This document shows positions 1 to 12,949 of a stretch of DNA of 64,000 bases, one piece after another. The notes beneath the pieces are model-generated. The model did not search any database, had not been told where the DNA came from, and saw nothing but the letters and a program-made list of their open reading frames with translations. The stretch is from Poa pratensis (Eukaryota > Streptophyta > Magnoliopsida > Poales > Poaceae), in NCBI GenBank assembly GCA_947311845.1, contig CAMZMU010000089.1, positions 26,639,769 to 26,703,768 on the forward strand, written 5' to 3'. Made by a program: the position numbers and the translations under genes. Each line of letters starts with the position of its first letter. The first letter of the stretch is position 1.

Positions 1-2924
1 AATTTTTTTAAATGATATGTTCAAATTTTTACTTGCCAGAAAGAGCTTTTGTACATGTGAACCGAGCTAAAACCCAGACAACTATTTCGAGTTGAAAGCC
101 AATCACATATTTTGTTTATTTTTTTATTTTATAAGAGTGGAAGAGAGGAAGATTGCACATTTATTTTAATGTTTCAAAATAGTTTTTGACCCACATGTAT
201 GACTCTTTGCTTCTTTATGTTAGCTGCAAGGTTGTTGGTCCTCCATGGGTGGAGGGCTACACATAGAAGAGGGAAATCACAAGTTCACAACCAGCTCCAA
301 TAATTTTAAATATGAAATGTAAATAAAATAAGATGGCGCTTCCCCTACTGTTTACCGGTAGAAAAACAAATCTAAAATCCTTTTTTCACATTAAAACAGT
401 AGGGAAAGTCCCTACTGCGTCATTTTCGTTTTTTATATTAAAACATGGGGGGTTGAGAAATGTAAAGATGGTGATCAACTGATCAAGTGATCAGAAAACT
501 GGTCTAGAATCCTTCATTGGGATATTTCCTAGACATGTACAAATTAGATATCTATATTGATTGCTATGTAAGGAAATACAGTAATGTGAAAGTTCTGACA
601 TATGAATGCACAATAACAAATTTCCTGAACAAATAATGATCTACGAAAGAGTGTCATTTTCTCATCGTTATTATTGTAGGATATAAGGGATATTCAACTA
701 AAAAATAATGGGATTGTTAATACTGACTCAAATAAAGTCAAAGGGAAAATTAGAAGAAAAAAAATGTTACAAATTTCGATTCCAAATTAGGATGTTTGTA
801 AGATAGAACATTGCATGTTAGTATTTCGTGGCAAGGATATGTGGTTACTTACAGAACTATGAGACAACATGTACATATTAACTCATAATAATAGAATTGA
901 TAAATGAATAAAATTTTAGTATAAATTAGTGAAAACAAATCAAAAAATTGGGATACTCCAAGTTAAAAAAAAGAAAACTACAACATATTCTCTTTCAGAG
1001 AACGGGTAGAAGAATCCAAGAAATCACGTAAGATCCGAAAACTTAAGGAGAATGCGATGGAGAGGGAACGAGAGAGGGAGGAGGGTCGGTAGCAAACCTA
1101 TTCGGCAGCGGAGCGGAGGCTGGGGCGGGGACGAGTGCATGGAACTTTGTTCCTTAAGAATAAAAGTTAGATCCCTAAGAATTCAAACCAACGCAATGGC
1201 CGAAGAGAGAATAGCCTAGGCTCGTATCCATACACATTTTATGCCGAAGTGCAAATCTTCGTACAACACAACTACAAGCCACCAAAGGTCGGTTCCTATG
1301 ATGTGCAAAGGAGAAAGAACTCAATGTTGAACTTTGCTCGGCGTTGTAGACGTCTACATAGACATGAAGCTACATGAAATATGAATTGTGTCCCAAAAAA
1401 TGAAACGTATTAATAACCAATCAAAAATAAATAAAAACAAGAAACCCCTTGAGATTGAACTTTTTTGTTGAAATGGTTGAAAATTACTAAGAAAGTGACT
1501 ATGGTGTGGCAAAAAGTGCAGCTTGTAAATAGCCAATCAAAAAGGAAAATAGATAAATTTTCAACGTCGCACCAAACATACACCCAGATGCGGGCTAGCT
1601 GCACGACCTCATGCGCTCCCGCAAGAGCCTCTTGATACAGAAGACGATGCTCCTAGAAACCACATCCACTATGCCAAACATCCGAGGCTGGTTTTTGTTT
1701 TGGTGAACCTCAATCAGTGCATCTAAGATTGTGTCCAAGAAGGCCCCTGGGACCTACACCAGCGTCGCACTTCCGCTCCACTGATCTAGGGTTTCCTGGC
1801 GCAACCGCCTCGCCCCCACTCCCCTCTCCTGTCGGGCAATCTCGTCGGCGGGAACATAGATGGGGCGGGGGGGGGGGTTCTTTTGTTCTAATTCTTACAC
1901 TTCCTTGTTTTTGTTAAATTTTGGTCTCTTTAGCGACATCGGCGAGGTGGTAGCCACGATAGCGCACTAGAATAAAGTCTTTCCGTCATCTCCGTACATT
2001 GTCAAAGTTTGATTTGGCGTTGGCAAAGTGCCTCTAAGGATAGGTATTGTAAGATATGTTGAATTCTTTGGATTTGGGCAATTGGTGTGTCTTCAAGGGA
2101 AGTTGTTGATTAGTATGTGGTGCGATATCTTCGTTCTCTTCATCCGTTTGGATATGTGGCAAGATTTAATTTCTCCATCACTCTAAATTGGTGGTGAAAA
2201 GGTGCAAAGTTGTGTTGTTTGGGGTGTGTCCCCAGCCGATGTTTTTAGTGGTTATTCGATCAAGATGTTCACACAAGTGGCTATTGTGGTTTTCAAAGTA
2301 TTGATTGGCGAGGACGTTTGCAGGTTTCCTAGTCTTTTCCGACTTTTTAGGGCATTGTTTCAAGCTCCGACAGTTGTCGAACAATCGAAGGAAGAAGACT
2401 AGTTTGGGTAGTAGTGTATTTTTGTTTTGTATTGATGGTGTTACGTCGAATTGTATATCCATTGTACTAGTTTTAATTTTCTTGCTAAATATCAGATATA
2501 AGATAACTTTGGGTGTCTTTTCTATAAAAGAAAAATAATATCTGAAACCACTTGAATTTTTGCACTTGTCCTTACTGCAAGCAAGTAAATATTTTGCACT
2601 CTAATAGAGACTTTAGTCGCAATAACAGAACTCAAGCATGGAAAATATTTGATTCAAGTTGAGCCTGTATCGAGATCATTAAATGACAAAATATATAGAG
2701 CAAGTAGATGTAAGCATCCAATTCTGCAAAAAAATAATTGCAAGTATATATACGCAGGAGATCGCCTATTATTGTTTCTTGAAGCGAGCAATTCTCCACC
2801 ATCCCAAGTATTTTGAAGTTCCAGTGTACTTATTTTAAGTTCTTGAGTGTACTTTAGAAGACTTCGCACGATAGTTGTTAGTATAATCTGACCTCTTTGG
2901 TCTGTCCACCCATTAGTATACTCC
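1..2924. other. Intergenic DNA, no gene recognised
   Basis: AT-rich sequence with only short, unconvincing ORFs. The stretch at about 1700-2540 goes from GC-rich, leader-like sequence with a G tract near 1866 to a T-rich end, which resembles an old non-LTR retroelement, but no reverse transcriptase or RNase H motif was read there. A short inverted repeat (CCCTACTGTTT and its complement) lies at about 342-405. No promoter or exon of a neighbouring gene could be supported. Confidence 0.4.
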
Positions 2925-2927
2925 TTA

Positions 2928-3061
2928 GGCCCCGCTTGGGAACCAGGTATATTTTCACTCCCGGATTAAAACGACGGAACGGTTCGTAAAATACATGGAC
3001 CTAACGACGTCCGTAAAACTTACCCGCCGATTACGGAGCTAATAACTGGTTCTGAAGCGGG
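2928..3061. mobile_element. Tourist-like MITE
   Basis: A 134-bp element bounded by TTA on both sides (2925-2927 and 3062-3064). Its ends are inverted repeats: GGCCCCGCTTGGGAACCAG on the left, and on the right, read on the minus strand, CCCGCTTCAGAACCAG. A GGCCCCGTTTGG-like terminus with a 3-bp TTA duplication is the hallmark of PIF/Harbinger-derived Tourist MITEs. It has no coding capacity. Confidence 0.65.
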
Positions 3062-3064
3062 TTA

Positions 3065-4590
3065 GTCTTTGGAAATATACTTCAGGATAATCCACATGTA
3101 AACAGAAGGAACAATTTGGCATCCAATACCATGGTCAATATAAGCATATCAGTTTGCAACGAAATGCGGCGAGGTTTAATCAATGACCAACGAGTATCAT
3201 GTTTGTTATTTGGCGTACGTGGTCCACGTGGAAATCAACCTCGGCTTGAAAAGAAAATTATTATCGAGCTGGTCCTGTACGACTTGTTGACTTCTACAGG
3301 ATTTGTTAACGAACAAAAAACGAACTATAACAGTACGTAGGATCGATCCGAAGGTCGTTCCAGATCAATTATTAGGGTGCAATAACAATAAGGCAACAAT
3401 TCAACAAACTGCAATTGCGACAAGCAGTTCTGACTGAAGATTTGCACATCGTCTACACCGAAGCACTCGAGTTAGTGATTTCTTCAGAAGTTTTTCATTG
3501 AAAATTCAGATGGGTGTGATAAAAGTTGAATGGAAGTACAATTTCGACAACTCTGTAACTCACACGAAACACGCTAATTTGGCGAAACGGACCGCCAAGC
3601 TAGCGACCTCAAGGAGCGCGACAAGCTGACAATCTCATTGACAGCGAACGAAGACTCGGCTGCTGTCCGTTTCCTGCCGGAACTTAGCTGCAGCAAGAAT
3701 GAAAATATTGATACCGCAGATGGGCGGCACCTTGCTGACAAATGAGTGACAAGTATCTGGAGTCGATAATATGAATTCTAGTGCCTGAGCTATCCCGCGT
3801 GGTGAGAACAGAGAAATCTTGTAGAGATTTTAGTGCTGAATTCTGATCAAGCATGAGCGACATGGAAGGAACTTATTAAATCGCATAGAAGATCTGTATA
3901 CAGTATACTCCTACCTGCGAGAAACTCGTGGAAAAGCGCGTCAAGATCTAAATTAATAAAGCATTGCTCCTAGCTATCAGATTATATTTCGGTCAATGTG
4001 TGTTCAATTATAGTATGTATTTATCTACCACGGGAAGTCTGGAACGCCGTCCATGTTTTTTTTTTGCCTTTACCAGTAGTAACACTCTCTTGACTATGTG
4101 GCTTCTCGCTCTTGTGGTCAATTCATGATTGCTTTAGTTAATAAAGGTAACTAGATTTCTCAGACAACATGTAAGTAACTATAGTAGGGTCACGAATCAC
4201 GTTCAAGCACTGATTTTAAATTTAAATACTTATTATTCCTCACCAGAAATGTCCATATTAAGCCGGTTCTGAACCATGAATTACCAAATGTCCAGTTTTA
4301 TACCATCAACTTTCTAAAACTATGCAGGCGTTCAAATATTGTTTCTATCCGCCAGCATTTTTTATCATTATTTTCTTCTTTTTGGAGGGAAAATGACCGA
4401 TGTAGAAGAAGGCACTGATTCAATTATTTGTTGGGCCCGCGGTGACGTTACTGAAGGAGCCCCAAAGAGCCTGGATGGATCCTGCATAGGCTGAAATATC
4501 TCAGAGCTCCTATAGCCCGCTAGTTGCGGGAAATAGCGTGACCATGCAAGTAGATGACACGGTGGGCCGGCACCATCAAGGCCCGTTCCA
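3065..4590. other. Intergenic DNA upstream of RIT1
   Basis: No convincing ORF. A TATA-like run (TTTATATG, about 4597-4604) lies about 120 bp before the RIT1 start codon and could be its core promoter; nothing else is assigned. Confidence 0.35.
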
Positions 4591-4681
4591 TATTGTTTAT
4601 ATGGTCTATCGTCGGAAAAAACGTTGCGTGTCTGAGTCTGACTCGGACCAACCGGTACCTCCCTCCTAAAGCCGCCGGTCT

Positions 4682-4768
4682 ATGGCGACGGCGGCGGCCA
4701 GCGCATCTTTCCTTCCCCTATGGCGACGGCGGCGGCGTCAGAGCCAGCAACCGATGAGGGGACGCTGA
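4682..4768 (+). promoter_or_regulatory. Upstream ORF overlapping the RIT1 start codon
   Basis: An ATG at 4682 lies 38 bases before the RIT1 start in another frame and opens a 28-codon ORF ending at TGA 4766-4768, past the main ATG at 4720. The two ATGs sit in near-identical contexts: CTATGGCGACGGCGGCGGC occurs at 4680 and, with almost no change, at 4719. If transcription starts near the TATA-like run at about 4597, ribosomes meet the out-of-frame ATG first. That an overlapping uORF could lower translation is an inference. Confidence 0.5.
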
Positions 4769-7700
4769 GCATATACAAGGCGGCGCGGCGCATCAAGCGG
4801 CGGGAGAGCACCCTGTACAACGCGCTGCGGAGCGTGGCGGACGACGCGGCGTTCGTGGCCGAGATCGCGGCGCTGTGGCCGGCGCTGCCGCTGGTCGCCA
4901 ACCTCCGGTGCGGCCTCTGGTACACGCAGCCGCGCACCCTCTCCGCCACCTGCTACTTCAAGTCCACCGACGGCCACGCCGGCAACTGGGGCTTCTCCAC
5001 CGCCCGCCTCAATCTCCACCTTGCCCTCCTCGCCGGTATGTATATACACATCTTTGCTCTATCTGTTCGTTGCATCACTCGTAATGTCTTCCTGGCGTTC
5101 CCATCCGGAAACTCTCGTGTCAAATTTGCATTTGGTTCGTACCTTATATTGGAAATAATTGGGTAGGCACCCAAAACTGATGCAGGTGAAAATGTTCCAG
5201 TCTAACATAATTGAATTGTAGTTTGGGTATTCTGAAGCGACATATGCTAAATTTATTTAGGTGTCTAGAACTAGGATTTGGTGTCTCGAAATAGGCTTCC
5301 GCCCGGCTTTATAAATAGAGCAACCACGTTTATACATGAAGTTCAATTGCAATTTAAAAGAAAGATAGTCTGCTGGGACAACAGCAAAGACATGCCCAAC
5401 TTAAAAAATAAAAAGGCGATACAACTCCAAAAGAGAACGGAGCTCAACGAGCTAGGCGGCGAGGAGAGGTGACATGTTGCCTCCATACGAGCATCTAGCA
5501 TGCCGTCTAACCGATCCTTGTCCCTCTGCATACATAGTGGGGTGCATACAGAGTCAGAAGCACGCCGTAAAAAAACCACTCGATAACCATTATATTTCGA
5601 ATAGTCCATAGGGTCCAGGTCATCACTACGAACGCTAGCCAGAAGAGGCGCCTCCTCCCTACACGGTTCAGCTGAGCTTCCAAAAACTCGCCAAGGTCCG
5701 GGCCTGCCACTCAGGATCGAGAGCCCCATGGACAAAGCTCCATAGGAAGTGGGCAGTGGGACGCGAGAAAAGGATCTGGGTTCACTTGGGAACCCCACAA
5801 AGGGGGCACATGCCATCACCCGGCCCGTGCCGCTTTAGCACTTCGACACTTGAGGGAAGATGTTCACGGCGGAGCTTTCCACCTTGGGGAGCTCCACGAT
5901 GAAGCCGGGCCACGGAAGAGACCACGATATGCTGACCTACTCTTGCAGCCCATTATTTTCTTTCAAAACCACCTATTCTTTAGCCAAATCAACTTAATGG
6001 AGCCTGCAAAGATTTGTGTATATGACCAGATTTCACAACGCAAGATAGCAACTGCAAAACAATTAGGTGTAGAAATTTTGCTTCTTTAGTTCATTTTATA
6101 TTTCAGTTTGATTTATTTGACCTTAATTTGTTTTGGTTGTGGCCTTCGAGCAGGGGAAAGAGGAGGGTGCATAATAGTTGATTCAACAAGGAAAGGGAAA
6201 CGATTTCCTGATAGCATGTCAAAGACCATACCCATTTGGTGCTGTGTCCTCAACCGAGCCATTCAGAGGCATCGGCTGCGAGCTATCGACCAAGGTAGCG
6301 GATTGAATTCTGAAATGGTTGGTATATGAAATGCTTACATTGATTGGAATATGCATGTATGTCCTGCTAATTTCCATTGTGCGCATTTTCCTGTGCCAAG
6401 GCTTTCCCATTGTAGTTGAAATTGTTCAGTAAACCACATGTTGCGTGTGCATGTTATCCCTATATATCTTTTAGATGCCCCCTCCCCCCTCCCTCCAAAG
6501 AAAACTGGGTACATTTTATTATATTCAGTTGAGATCAGGGAGCAAATAATTTCTCTGGAAGACTAAACAGTCAAGTAACGAAAATAGCATTGCTATTGTC
6601 ATGATTTAACAAGTCATCCACTTAATTATTAACAAATATCACACTATTATTTTTTGGATGAAATGATAACTCGCAACACCTTCTTTAGTAATTGAAGTAT
6701 TGTATATCTTCCTCATCTGTTGTTTGAACCGTTATTTCATGCTGCTTGTTTTCTTTTCTTGAGAATATTATAAATCTCTTCTTTTTTTTGTATTGTTTTC
6801 TGTTAGTCAGTTGCTGCACCAAACGGGGATGCTGAAAAGTTCTCTAGTTCATCAAGCTGGGATAGCTCAGTTCATCTTCCTGTATGGGTTCTAGATACCG
6901 AGAAAAATGCTATAGAGGGGCGTATTGAGGAATGGACAGACCAATTTGAATCCTGTGGTGCAGACATTCATTCTCTTGCATTAGGTTTGCGGAAGCCACT
7001 ACGCCCACTGTGGATATCACAAAGTACACGTATATGGTTAAATGAAGTTCCAGAGCATGAGTTATGGGAATTCACTCCCATCATTTTAGTTTCTGCATCT
7101 GCATCTGGTACAGTAGCTGCACAAAGGATATCTTCAGAGTTTAGCTGGCGCTATATTCCTGGCGCGGGAGATGATGAAGAGAGTTGGGCACGTGGTCTAA
7201 CTGCTGCTTTATTCTGGAAGCATTCTTATGATCTACTTGATGGTGGACCAGATCTATGTAATCAGTTAGTTGCCGATATTGTTGAAAAGGATAGAGTTTA
7301 TCGTGCACAGCGAGGTGAACATTCTCCTCAAATTACAGCCAAACACGTAAAGTGCTCGACCCATGATGGCCCTTACTGTTATGGAGATCATATCACTGTC
7401 ACAAAGTCTATGTACTCAGACCCTTCCACTATTGCTCCAATAAATACACAATATTCGAACGATGGTCATGCTGTCTTCTGGATAGGGGCATCGAACCTTG
7501 CAGTATCATCTACCATGCAAGGTATAATGACTAGTGGATACACACTATTTTCGCTCCTATGTTATTAATTTATGAATTAAAGTTTAGTTTACACAAGCAA
7601 ATGGCCTTGATGATAGTTCTTTTCTGTATTCCTTTATGTAGTTGCAGATGGCTTGCCTGATGTGGACTGCATATTGAACTGTGATAGTACGTCAAGATTG

Positions 7701-8799
7701 CCTACTGGCTCATCAGATAGTTCTTACTTTGAGCTGCCTATTGTGGTTCGTGATATTTTCTTCAACCTTTGTGCATTCTCTATGTAAACATTCTGAACTT
7801 GTATACTTCCATTCTGGCAGGGTTCCAAGGATGACAAGTTTTCTTTGTTGAAGAATCTCCCCAAAGCAATTAAATTAGCAAAGAAAATTTTGATTGCAGG
7901 GAGAAAAATGTTATTGTGCTGTCAAAATGGTGAGTTAAAAAAAATCACCACCCAATAGAAAGCTTCATTTTCGTTGTACTGTAGCAAATAACCAGTGTGC
8001 CACTTATCAGTGGGGTGGCACAGGATGCCGCACCAATTCACTAGAGTGAATCCTTTGTCACGGCGCTAAAAATTGGCATGCCAGTGTTCATTGGACGCCA
8101 GGGACACTGATGCGGCCGAAGTTGTTAGTTTAGACACCCATGATTTGTCCAGTTGATGCCACATCAACAACAATCGAGGCAGTCATAGGTCATTTTTGGA
8201 AATAAGAATGAGGATTATTTTTTAAATATTTGCTAGAAATGGTTATTTACTAAAATAAAATAAAAACTATGTTCTTGCAATTGTTTTGTTGGCTTAACTC
8301 TTCTTTTACCTTTTCAGGTGAAGATATAAGCATTTGTGTGGCTTTGGCAATAATTACAAGGTTATTCAATGATAGCGGTAAGCATAATCATGAATGTGAA
8401 CATAACTACTTATTTCAAGAATAAAAATGTGATTTCAGTTTCTTAGTAATCCACATGGCTGAACGGCATACTAATTTTTTTGTATGAACATAATGATGGA
8501 TGCTATAAAAAAAATTGAAGCGTGTCAATTTTTTTGCTGAAGACTGTACGCTTTAAACTAACAAAAACTTATATTTACCTCAAGGATGCTTTGACTACGG
8601 TGATTGCTTTGTAAAAAGGGACATCACAAAGTTGGAGATGAGGAAAAGACTGGTATTTATTTGCAAATATGCAGTTAATGCCCGACCATCAAGGGGGAAC
8701 TTAAGACAGGTCTATGGTTTCCTTTGCAACGAAAAGGAGCAGCTTGTTAGTTGTGGCCATAAGCTATTTTTCGCATCACCTGCAAAATGCATCCAATAA
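4720..8799 (+). CDS. RIT1: Initiator tRNA A64 2'-O-ribosyl phosphate transferase (Rit1 family)
   Basis: This enzyme family transfers phosphoribosyl from PRPP to the 2'-O of A64 in initiator tRNA-Met and so keeps the tRNA out of elongation. Seven exons join in phase at GT-AG sites: 4720-5035, 6154-6294, 6811-7521, 7642-7745, 7821-7929, 8318-8377 and 8585-8799, giving 551 residues, about the family length. Family blocks are clear: GLWYTQPRTLSATCYFKSTD followed by GNWGFSTARLNLHLA (exon 1), IIVDSTRKGKRFPDSMSKT (exon 2), and in the last exon an ICKYAVNARPSRGNL stretch of the C-terminal phosphatase-like domain. The start was chosen because the only nearby upstream ATG (4682) is out of frame. No frameshift or stop was found. 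Intron 1 holds a LINE fragment. Function is inferred from family similarity. Confidence 0.9.
5285..5950 (-). mobile_element. Truncated LINE in RIT1 intron 1
   Basis: Read on the minus strand, two frames give the C-terminal part of a plant LINE ORF2: a zinc-finger-like block HLPSSVEVLKRHGPGDGMCP (about 5935-5815) followed by a hydrophobic stretch FWLAFVVMTWTLWTIRN typical of the end of plant LINE reverse transcriptases. It ends with a 3' UTR containing TTTATAAAGCCGGGCGGAAG near 5290-5315. The frame shifts several times and there are stops, so it is dead and 5'-truncated. It is antisense to RIT1 and would be removed with the intron. Confidence 0.75.
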
Positions 8800-10780
8800 G
8801 GTACATCGTTCTCGTCGCTGCCACAGAGAACAGATATGGATTATCAGCAGGCTTTACGATGAATACATGATCCCAAGTTGTCCTTGGAAGGGATCGGATA
8901 ACACCATGGAGATGACCTCAACTGATCAGCATTTATTCAAGGTCAATGAAAAACAGTATGTACTGGAGTGGCAAATACAGGCTGAAACTGCTTTGGTGAA
9001 CTAACTTTTATACTCATAAGCTTGTCTCTTAAAAGAGGTTTTGTGAACAGATAGGAGGAACTAACTGTTGTAGATTTCTCCTTGTGTTGTTTATTTTGAC
9101 AATTTATTGTCCTTGTTGTATCATTAGTATTACTCGTCATTTTTATTTGCCCCTTGGCATTTTGTTACTAAAGAAGCACAAAGGATAACCCTACTTAATG
9201 AGAAACATTGAAATTTTGATAGGAGGGTTTCGACGAAGAGGGTGCAGTTCTTTGTCTGCGGTGGGCATAGAAGTGTACTTGCAAACTTTTTTCTTTCAAG
9301 TGTATACAGGATCTAAAGTTTCTTTCTTCGCTCTTGAAGCATAGCATGTTGTGGAGTTGCTAGTGATCATGATTGGTTTACAGTATGAACCTTACAGCAG
9401 GTCTAGCAGCTCGTCTAAAAATATAGACGATAGTCCAAAAAGATTCTCTCTTGGAGAGTTCCAGTTTTCCCGCAGCTATTTACAAAGGCCATATTTAGCA
9501 GCAATTATCTAACAACACCACATATTTAACATCAATTATCTCACATCAGCACACCAAAATGGTCTATCTTTATGTAGAACAGCAGCAACAATGTGTACAA
9601 CAAGCAAGATTCAGTTAACATCAGCAGCAGCAGCAGCAGCAGCAGTAGCATTCAGTACTAGCATGTGTGCATGGATCCCCACTGCAACATTCAGTTAACA
9701 GATAAAACATTCAGTTAACTCTCTTTCTCTTCTCTCTGTTTCTCCCTATCTCGGTTCAACTTCTACCCAAGGCTGCCAGGCTATATATGGTAGTAATACG
9801 CTAAATTTTGATAGCGGTGGATCGGTTGAGTGGATAGGGCTGACTGACGTGACAAAACATTGCTCCTTCAGGCTGTTAATCAAGTCCTCCGTCTCAGAAT
9901 GTAATTTTAGTCTACCAAAACGTCTTATAGTTTAGGATAGAGGAAGTATCAACATGGATTGAAACAAGCACCAAGTAAATACTTGTCAAGCACCTTGAGA
10001 GCGCTTCACACAAGGCGCAAGTTTCAGGTACCACGTATCACCACTCCTTCGCCACGCACCACCACTCCCTGCTCCTTCCCCACTTGTGACAACCACCATC
10101 ACCCAGAAGCAGCGACAAGCACCACCATACCGCGACGCTCCCAGGTCCAAGGTGGCACTAACAGGTGATGCATCGTGCACTGTCATGGTTGAGTACCTGT
10201 CACCCCTCTACCTTTCTCTCACCAAATATCTCGGAAAAAAGGAGCAAGAACATCCTGCTTCTCCAAGCGTTTTTTCTGTATTTGTAATGTGTTGTACATA
10301 ATTTGTTTACACGATCATATACATGAACGACTAGAGATGCTCTAACAAGCTTTGTTCTGCTTTTAGGCCAGCAAAACAGTATTGTTTCACTCACATGCAG
10401 TGGGAAAATACGCTATCCCTCAAAACATCTCATATAGGACAACCAAAGCGTATGCTAGCTGGTAGCATAAGAACGAGTAGCAGCGCATGCATTGTTCTTC
10501 ATTAAGCTGGAACGTGACCTTGCCTTGCAATTTGGAGCACTCAATGGGCTAGAACTAAGTCGCAATGCGGATAAGAAAAACGAAACAAGACCAGTGACAA
10601 CAGGTATATCTGATAATATGACAAGTTCCTCAAAATCTGAGCACAAGATACCTCACAAAATACCAGGTGGTGACACGAGTCTTTTCTAGTTATAATTAAG
10701 CATTCAGCAACATTGCCACATGGATACCATCCTAAACAAAGCAAAGCTTGATAGCCAACAGATGGAAAGACAGAAATAAT
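8800..10780. other. Intergenic DNA between RIT1 and RPS24
   Basis: Includes the RIT1 3' UTR, which probably lies within 8800-9400. A degenerate Stowaway-like end is at about 9888-9950. The GC-richer patch at 10010-10190 has no supportable ORF. No further gene was recognised. Confidence 0.4.
9622..9645 (+). repeat. (CAG)8 microsatellite
   Basis: Eight perfect CAG units in non-coding sequence downstream of RIT1. No ORF of note runs through it. Confidence 0.9.
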
Positions 10781-10784
10781 ATTC

Positions 10785-12706
10785 TCATTTCTTCTTGGCA
10801 GCCTCTCCAGCCTTGGTCTGCAAAATGGAGAACAGATTTGGTCACATGCTGAACAAACAATGCATTTAACATATGTGCAAGAAACTGACCTTTTTCACAC
10901 CGCGAATCTTCTTGGTCCTGTTCTTCCTTTCCTTAATCTGCTTGCGTGACTTCTCCACCTTAGTAGCAAGACCGTTCTGTGGAGAATACAACATATTAGA
11001 AACTTCAAAAGATGTAAATGTGCATGCAACCCTAGGTTTGTACACAAACCAGTCTTATGACATAAAATGACATGCCATACCGTCAACAGAAAGGTGCATG
11101 TTGCACATAAAAGTGGAAGACAAAACACTACTCGTCAGATCTGAATTACATGTTTTAGATATTTCGATGATTACAACATACACTGAAATGAGTGAACAGA
11201 CACACTAAAACACGTCTATATACATGCACTTCAGAAAAATGTAGAACATTTTAGGTAGTAGTTACCATCACATGGAATTGATCCCAGTAAATCATGCATC
11301 TAGATGAGCAGTGCTTAAAGATGCAGTAAATAGCCATTGCTCATTTGGATACAGAGTAACAGTCTGAGACATCTGGACACACAAATTAAAGCAGGACCAA
11401 CTATCCAATTGTACTGAACCATTATGACACAACCATGTCATAGTTCCAATGTAAGCAACAGTAGACCACATTGGCCAAATAAACTGTTTGACACCTAGAA
11501 GGAGGATAATAACTTCGCATATGTAGTCCAGCTGAGATCATGCAACTTCTCATAACTCAAATTAGTGACATATGCCAATATTAGTATGATTTTCAAGCAG
11601 TAGGTATGTAAACACTAGAAAAGATGCCCATTATTTCAACCATATAAACATTTAACTGTTACTTATAAATAGATTTTGGCATAAATGCATATACAGTTAT
11701 ACACTGCATGATACTATAATTAATAACAAAGACAACCAGTCAACTTGCTCAGTTGTAAGTTAAGCAAGCTCATCAGCAACAACATAGTGGTGGCCACAAA
11801 GAGGCATGTCACCAGACAAACATTCAAGTCAAGTACTTCTGTCTATCCTGAGTTCTTTTGCTAATTTACCAACATGACTGGTGGAGATACCGCAAACAGC
11901 ACAATTTTACACAATTTAAGCAAAAGAGTCGCACTTGATTTATGGTTTGGTACTCAACCCTCCAAACAACAATGGCTTACAGTATTAAGTTAACCTGAAC
12001 AAACCATATCAACCTGCAACCCATGACTAAACAACAAGCCAAAAAGGTAGAATAAGCAAACCCACCAAGACTAGCGCTGTCAAATTCCATTTTCCACCGA
12101 TGACTCACTAAGACTAGCCCTACTGGTTAGTCTGAAACACAAATCTAGGCAAGCTAACCTAGTAATCTCGACTCAAACCAGATGCAGACTAAGGGAACAG
12201 CTTAACATTCACACGTAGATGCAACAGTTAGATCAATTACATAGTACCACATTACGATCCTTGATTTAGCACAGAGGAAAGGAACTTGAGCTAAATGTGA
12301 AGAATAAACGAGTGCGAAGCGATTCGTACCCTGATGAGGCGGTACTTGGGCTCGAACTTCTTGGCCGACTCGAGGTTGTCGTAGATGAGGCCGAATCCCG
12401 AGGACTTGCCGCCTCCGAAGTGGGTGCGGAACTTGAAGACGAAGATGCAGTTGGTGTCCCTCACGTCGTACACCTTGGCCAGCCTCTCCTTAAGCTCCGC
12501 CTGCGCACAAACAACTTTAGGGTCCGCCTTGAAACGTGATAGCAACCGAGGAACGAGGGTACGGAGAGGAGATCTCCCACCTTGGAGACGTTGGCGCGGC
12601 CGGGGTGGATGACCTCGAGCACGAACTGCTTGCGGGCGAGCAGGCGGTTGGTCATGAACTTGCGGGTGCGGAGAGTGACCGCGGTGGTGGTCTTGGCGTC
12701 CGCCAT
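10785..12706 (-). CDS. RPS24: 40S ribosomal protein S24 (eS24)
   Basis: Structural protein of the small cytosolic ribosomal subunit. On the minus strand four exons join in phase: 12706-12581 (42 codons), 12500-12330 (57), 10976-10890 (29) and 10817-10785 (10 plus TGA), giving 138 residues, the normal plant length. The N-terminus begins [19 protein letters not shown] and continues [18 protein letters not shown]; exon 2 carries the highly conserved [16 protein letters not shown] block; the end is lysine-rich (KAGEAAKKK). The short basic third and fourth exons lie beyond a 1353-bp intron 2. All junctions are GT-AG, and no frameshift or stop was found. Upstream it has telo-box and TGGGCC motifs usual for plant ribosomal protein genes. 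Confidence 0.96.
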
Positions 12707-12826
12707 GGCTGATTCGACCTCGCTTCGCGGGTGGCTGCCTGCAGAGGAAGTGGCGGCTGCGGCGGCGGCGGCGCGAGAATGAGAGAAGCGGAGGTGGAAG
12801 AGAGAGGACAGAGGTGCGTGAGTATG

Positions 12827-12908
12827 TATATATGTCGTGAAACCCTAGCAACTAGCAAGTTATTAATCGTTTCGTGTCTGGGCCGAGCTGGACTCTCTAC
12901 CAGGCCCA
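12827..12908 (-). promoter_or_regulatory. RPS24 promoter: TATA, telo-box, site II motifs
   Basis: Upstream of the RPS24 ATG (12706) lie a TATATA run (12827-12832), a telo-box AAACCCTAG (12840-12848, plus-strand reading) and two TGGGCC/GGCCCA site II elements (12879-12884 and 12903-12908). Telo-box with site II elements is the known plant signature for coordinated expression of translation genes in dividing cells; that role here is inferred. Confidence 0.7.
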
Positions 12909-12949
12909 GTTTAGTTCTTCAACGTGATGGACCTTCACCACCATAACCA

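Noticed and set aside
342..407. Short inverted repeat CCCTACTGTTT / AAACAGTAGGG
   Set aside because: No target duplication or family-like ends; too short to call an element.
12291..12851. 186-codon minus-strand frame over RPS24
   Set aside because: It reads through the promoter, exon 1 in the wrong frame and intron 1; only its exon 2 part is real.
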